The notes under the pieces were generated by a model. It was not told the origin of the DNA. It did not search any database and saw only the letters and a program-made list of their open reading frames with translations. Shown here piece after piece: positions 62,766 to 64,000 of a DNA stretch of 64,000 bases. Position numbers and translations under genes: made by a program. Numbering within the stretch: the first letter of the stretch is position 1; each line of letters begins with the position of its first letter. Location of the stretch: assembly GCF_030411995.1 (NCBI RefSeq), contig NZ_JASNRC010000018.1:35742-99741 (forward strand), in the 5' to 3' direction. This DNA is from Massilia sp. YIM B02769. GTDB lineage: Bacteria > Pseudomonadota > Gammaproteobacteria > Burkholderiales > Burkholderiaceae_D.

Positions 62766-63277
62766 TGCGGTTCGACACGTCGTCACTCATCGAGGCGGTA
62801 AAGCAGACCGCCGAGCAGGTCGTCAAATCGATAGACGAGCCGACGCTGCGCACTGTTGGATTCGCCGGCGCCGATCTGTTCCGCGATCAGGCGAACCAGA
62901 ATGCGCTGTCCAACAAGAAGACCGGCATGCTTTTCGAATGCATCCTCGTTAAGCGCCTCGAAGCGGATTTGGTAGGCGGCACGGTGCAGGTCGACCTGGT
63001 CACCGTGCGAAATGGCAATGCATCCAGAGACGGCGCCTACTACTGGCGCTGGGTGGAAAAGGGCCACAAGTTCGTCCCGAAAAACACGAATGTGAGTGCG
63101 CGGACAGGCCGGACCATTGGCTGGGCAGCGCACCGCCGCGCCGCAGAGCTCGAATACGGGAATGCCCGAGTCCGCGCGTACCCGTTCATGCGGCCAGCGT
63201 ACGAGGCCAGAAAGCGCGACGCGGTCGACCTGATGACGCGCACGCTGGCCCAACAACTGGCGAGGAATTCAACATGA
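62762..63277 (+). CDS. HK97 gp10-like tail-completion protein
   Basis: 171 residues. Motifs: SLIEAVKQTAEQVVKSIDEP, then YYWRWVEKGHKFVPK and VRAYPFMRPAYEARKRDAVD, typical of the gp10 tail-terminator family. Overlaps both neighbours by 4 bases. Confidence 0.83.
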   Translation: MMRFDTSSLIEAVKQTAEQVVKSIDEPTLRTVGFAGADLFRDQANQNALSNKKTGMLFECILVKRLEADLVGGTVQVDLVTVRNGNASRDGAYYWRWVEKGHKFVPKNTNVSARTGRTIGWAAHRRAAELEYGNARVRAYPFMRPAYEARKRDAVDLMTRTLAQQLARNST

Positions 63278-63624
63278 CCCCACACGAGCAGATTCGGTTG
63301 GTGCTGGGCGAGCTGGCCGGCGGCCGGGTGTTCCCTGGGATCGCCGACGCCGACACGCTTACCCCGTACATCACGTTCCAGGTGATCGGCGGGCCGCCCA
63401 TTAACTTCGTCACCGGCGAGGCGCCCGCCAAGCGCTTCGTTCGGGTGCAGATCAATGTGTGGTCCAGCACCTCTATCGAAGCATTTGAGGTGGCCGCGCA
63501 AGTCGAGAGCGCCCTGCGCGCGGAGACGGCGCTGCAGGTCGAGGCACTGACCGGCGCCGGCGACACGTACGATGAAGTGACGGAGTACCGCGGAGCGATG
63601 CAAGAGTTCCAGCTGTTCGTCTGA
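63274..63624 (+). CDS. DUF3168-type tail completion protein
   Basis: 116 residues. DUF3168 layout: LGELAGGRVFPGIADADTLT, then PYITFQVIGGPPIN and RVQINVWSSTSIEAFEVAAQ. Last of the four connector genes. A GC-rich imperfect stem with ttttcttt follows near 63646-63677 and may be a terminator. Confidence 0.83.
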   Translation: MTPHEQIRLVLGELAGGRVFPGIADADTLTPYITFQVIGGPPINFVTGEAPAKRFVRVQINVWSSTSIEAFEVAAQVESALRAETALQVEALTGAGDTYDEVTEYRGAMQEFQLFV

Positions 63625-63715
63625 TAACCGTTTAACCCCATCCAGGCTGCCCCGAGAAATCCGGGCGGCCTTTTCTTTGCCCGGCTGTCGGGCTATTTAC
63701 CTGAAAGGCCCATAA

Positions 63716-64000
63716 ATGCAACTGCCAAACAACATCGCGTTCGCCGTGGCGAGCGTCTTCGCCACCGCTGTGGTCATCACCGCGGCGAGCAACGCCGCCG
63801 AGGCGGTGTGCACCGCGACCAACACCTTCGCCGCCGGCGACTTCGTCGAATACACCGGCGGCTGGAGCAAGGCCAACGGACGCGTGTTCCGCCTGAAGGC
63901 GGCCACCGGCACCTCGTTCACGCTCGAAGGCCTGGACACCACCGACGTCACCCTGTTCCCCGCTGGCGCCGGCCTGGGCCAGGTGCGCAAGGTCACCACC
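63716..64000 (+). CDS. Phage tail tube protein, N-terminal part
   Basis: Open from ATG 63716 to the window edge (95 codons). Residues CTATNTFAAGDFVEYTGGWS and the closing beta-turns (FTLEGLDTTDVTLFPAGAG) are typical of a lambda/HK97-type major tail protein. The position after the connector genes supports this. GAAAGG lies before the ATG. Confidence 0.78.
   Translation, partial: MQLPNNIAFAVASVFATAVVITAASNAAEAVCTATNTFAAGDFVEYTGGWSKANGRVFRLKAATGTSFTLEGLDTTDVTLFPAGAGLGQVRKVTT

Larger units (their letters stand above)
41034..64000. mobile_element. Prophage (HK97-type siphophage), cut by the window edge
   Basis: Begins directly after tRNA-Ser. Gene order is lambdoid: early leftward operon, CI/Cro-type switch, O-like protein, DnaB helicase, RusA, late-gene regulator candidate, then terminase, portal, protease, capsid, connectors and tail. 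No integrase is seen within the window; it probably lies beyond the right edge. The HNH gene at 53001 carries a stop, so virion assembly may be affected. Confidence 0.9.

Overview
The window looks like chromosomal DNA of a GC-rich betaproteobacterium, most like Oxalobacteraceae (Massilia/Duganella/Janthinobacterium group). The grounds are the protein styles seen (a chemoreceptor with a terminal EWEEF motif, a class I fumarase, murI and acs, a YXWXG-type secreted protein) and the codon use. No database search was possible, so the genus is an inference.

Layout: (1) 1-5160, core chromosome: the tail of a large protein, a methyl-accepting chemotaxis protein, a TonB-C-like periplasmic protein, a small secreted repeat protein and a PH-domain membrane protein. 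(2) 5160-34946, two integrated elements in tandem at one tRNA-His gene. Element A (about 5166-13555) carries a relaxosome-type protein, a TraD-like coupling protein, a MobF relaxase and a tyrosine integrase, but no mating-pore genes, so it looks like an integrative mobilizable element. Element B (about 13506-34946) carries its own integrase, an AlpA-like regulator, a primase/helicase-like protein, a low-GC two-gene unit of unknown function, a serine recombinase, a BigR-type sulfide/persulfide detoxification operon, and a GNAT-like/acyl-ligase/HDO/SDR operon followed by a TPR protein and a two-component system. Copies of the tRNA-His 3' end lie at 5159-5182, 13504-13555 and inside the intact tRNA at 34897-34973; the presumed original tRNA-His terminator lies at 5126-5156, just left of the leftmost copy. 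(3) 34897-41033, core chromosome: tRNA-His, murI, class I fumarase, a YqhA-type membrane protein, acs, a KTSC protein and tRNA-Ser(GGA). (4) 41034-64000, a lambda-like/HK97-type siphophage prophage next to tRNA-Ser: a leftward operon of seven overlapping genes, a CI/Cro switch with repeated TTAGGA-type operators, an O-like replication gene containing five iterons, a DnaB-like helicase, RusA, a late-gene regulator candidate, an HNH gene with an in-frame amber codon, terminase, portal, ClpP-like protease, capsid, connector genes and the start of the tail tube gene at the window edge.

How it fits together: Element A could supply relaxase and coupling functions for itself and, if the array excises as one unit, for Element B. 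Element B's cargo joins sulfur stress handling (repressor, transporters, persulfide dioxygenase) with a putative lipid-derived metabolite operon linked to its own sensor kinase. The metabolite operon and the low-GC gene pair at 21219-22870 are the best candidates for undescribed systems.
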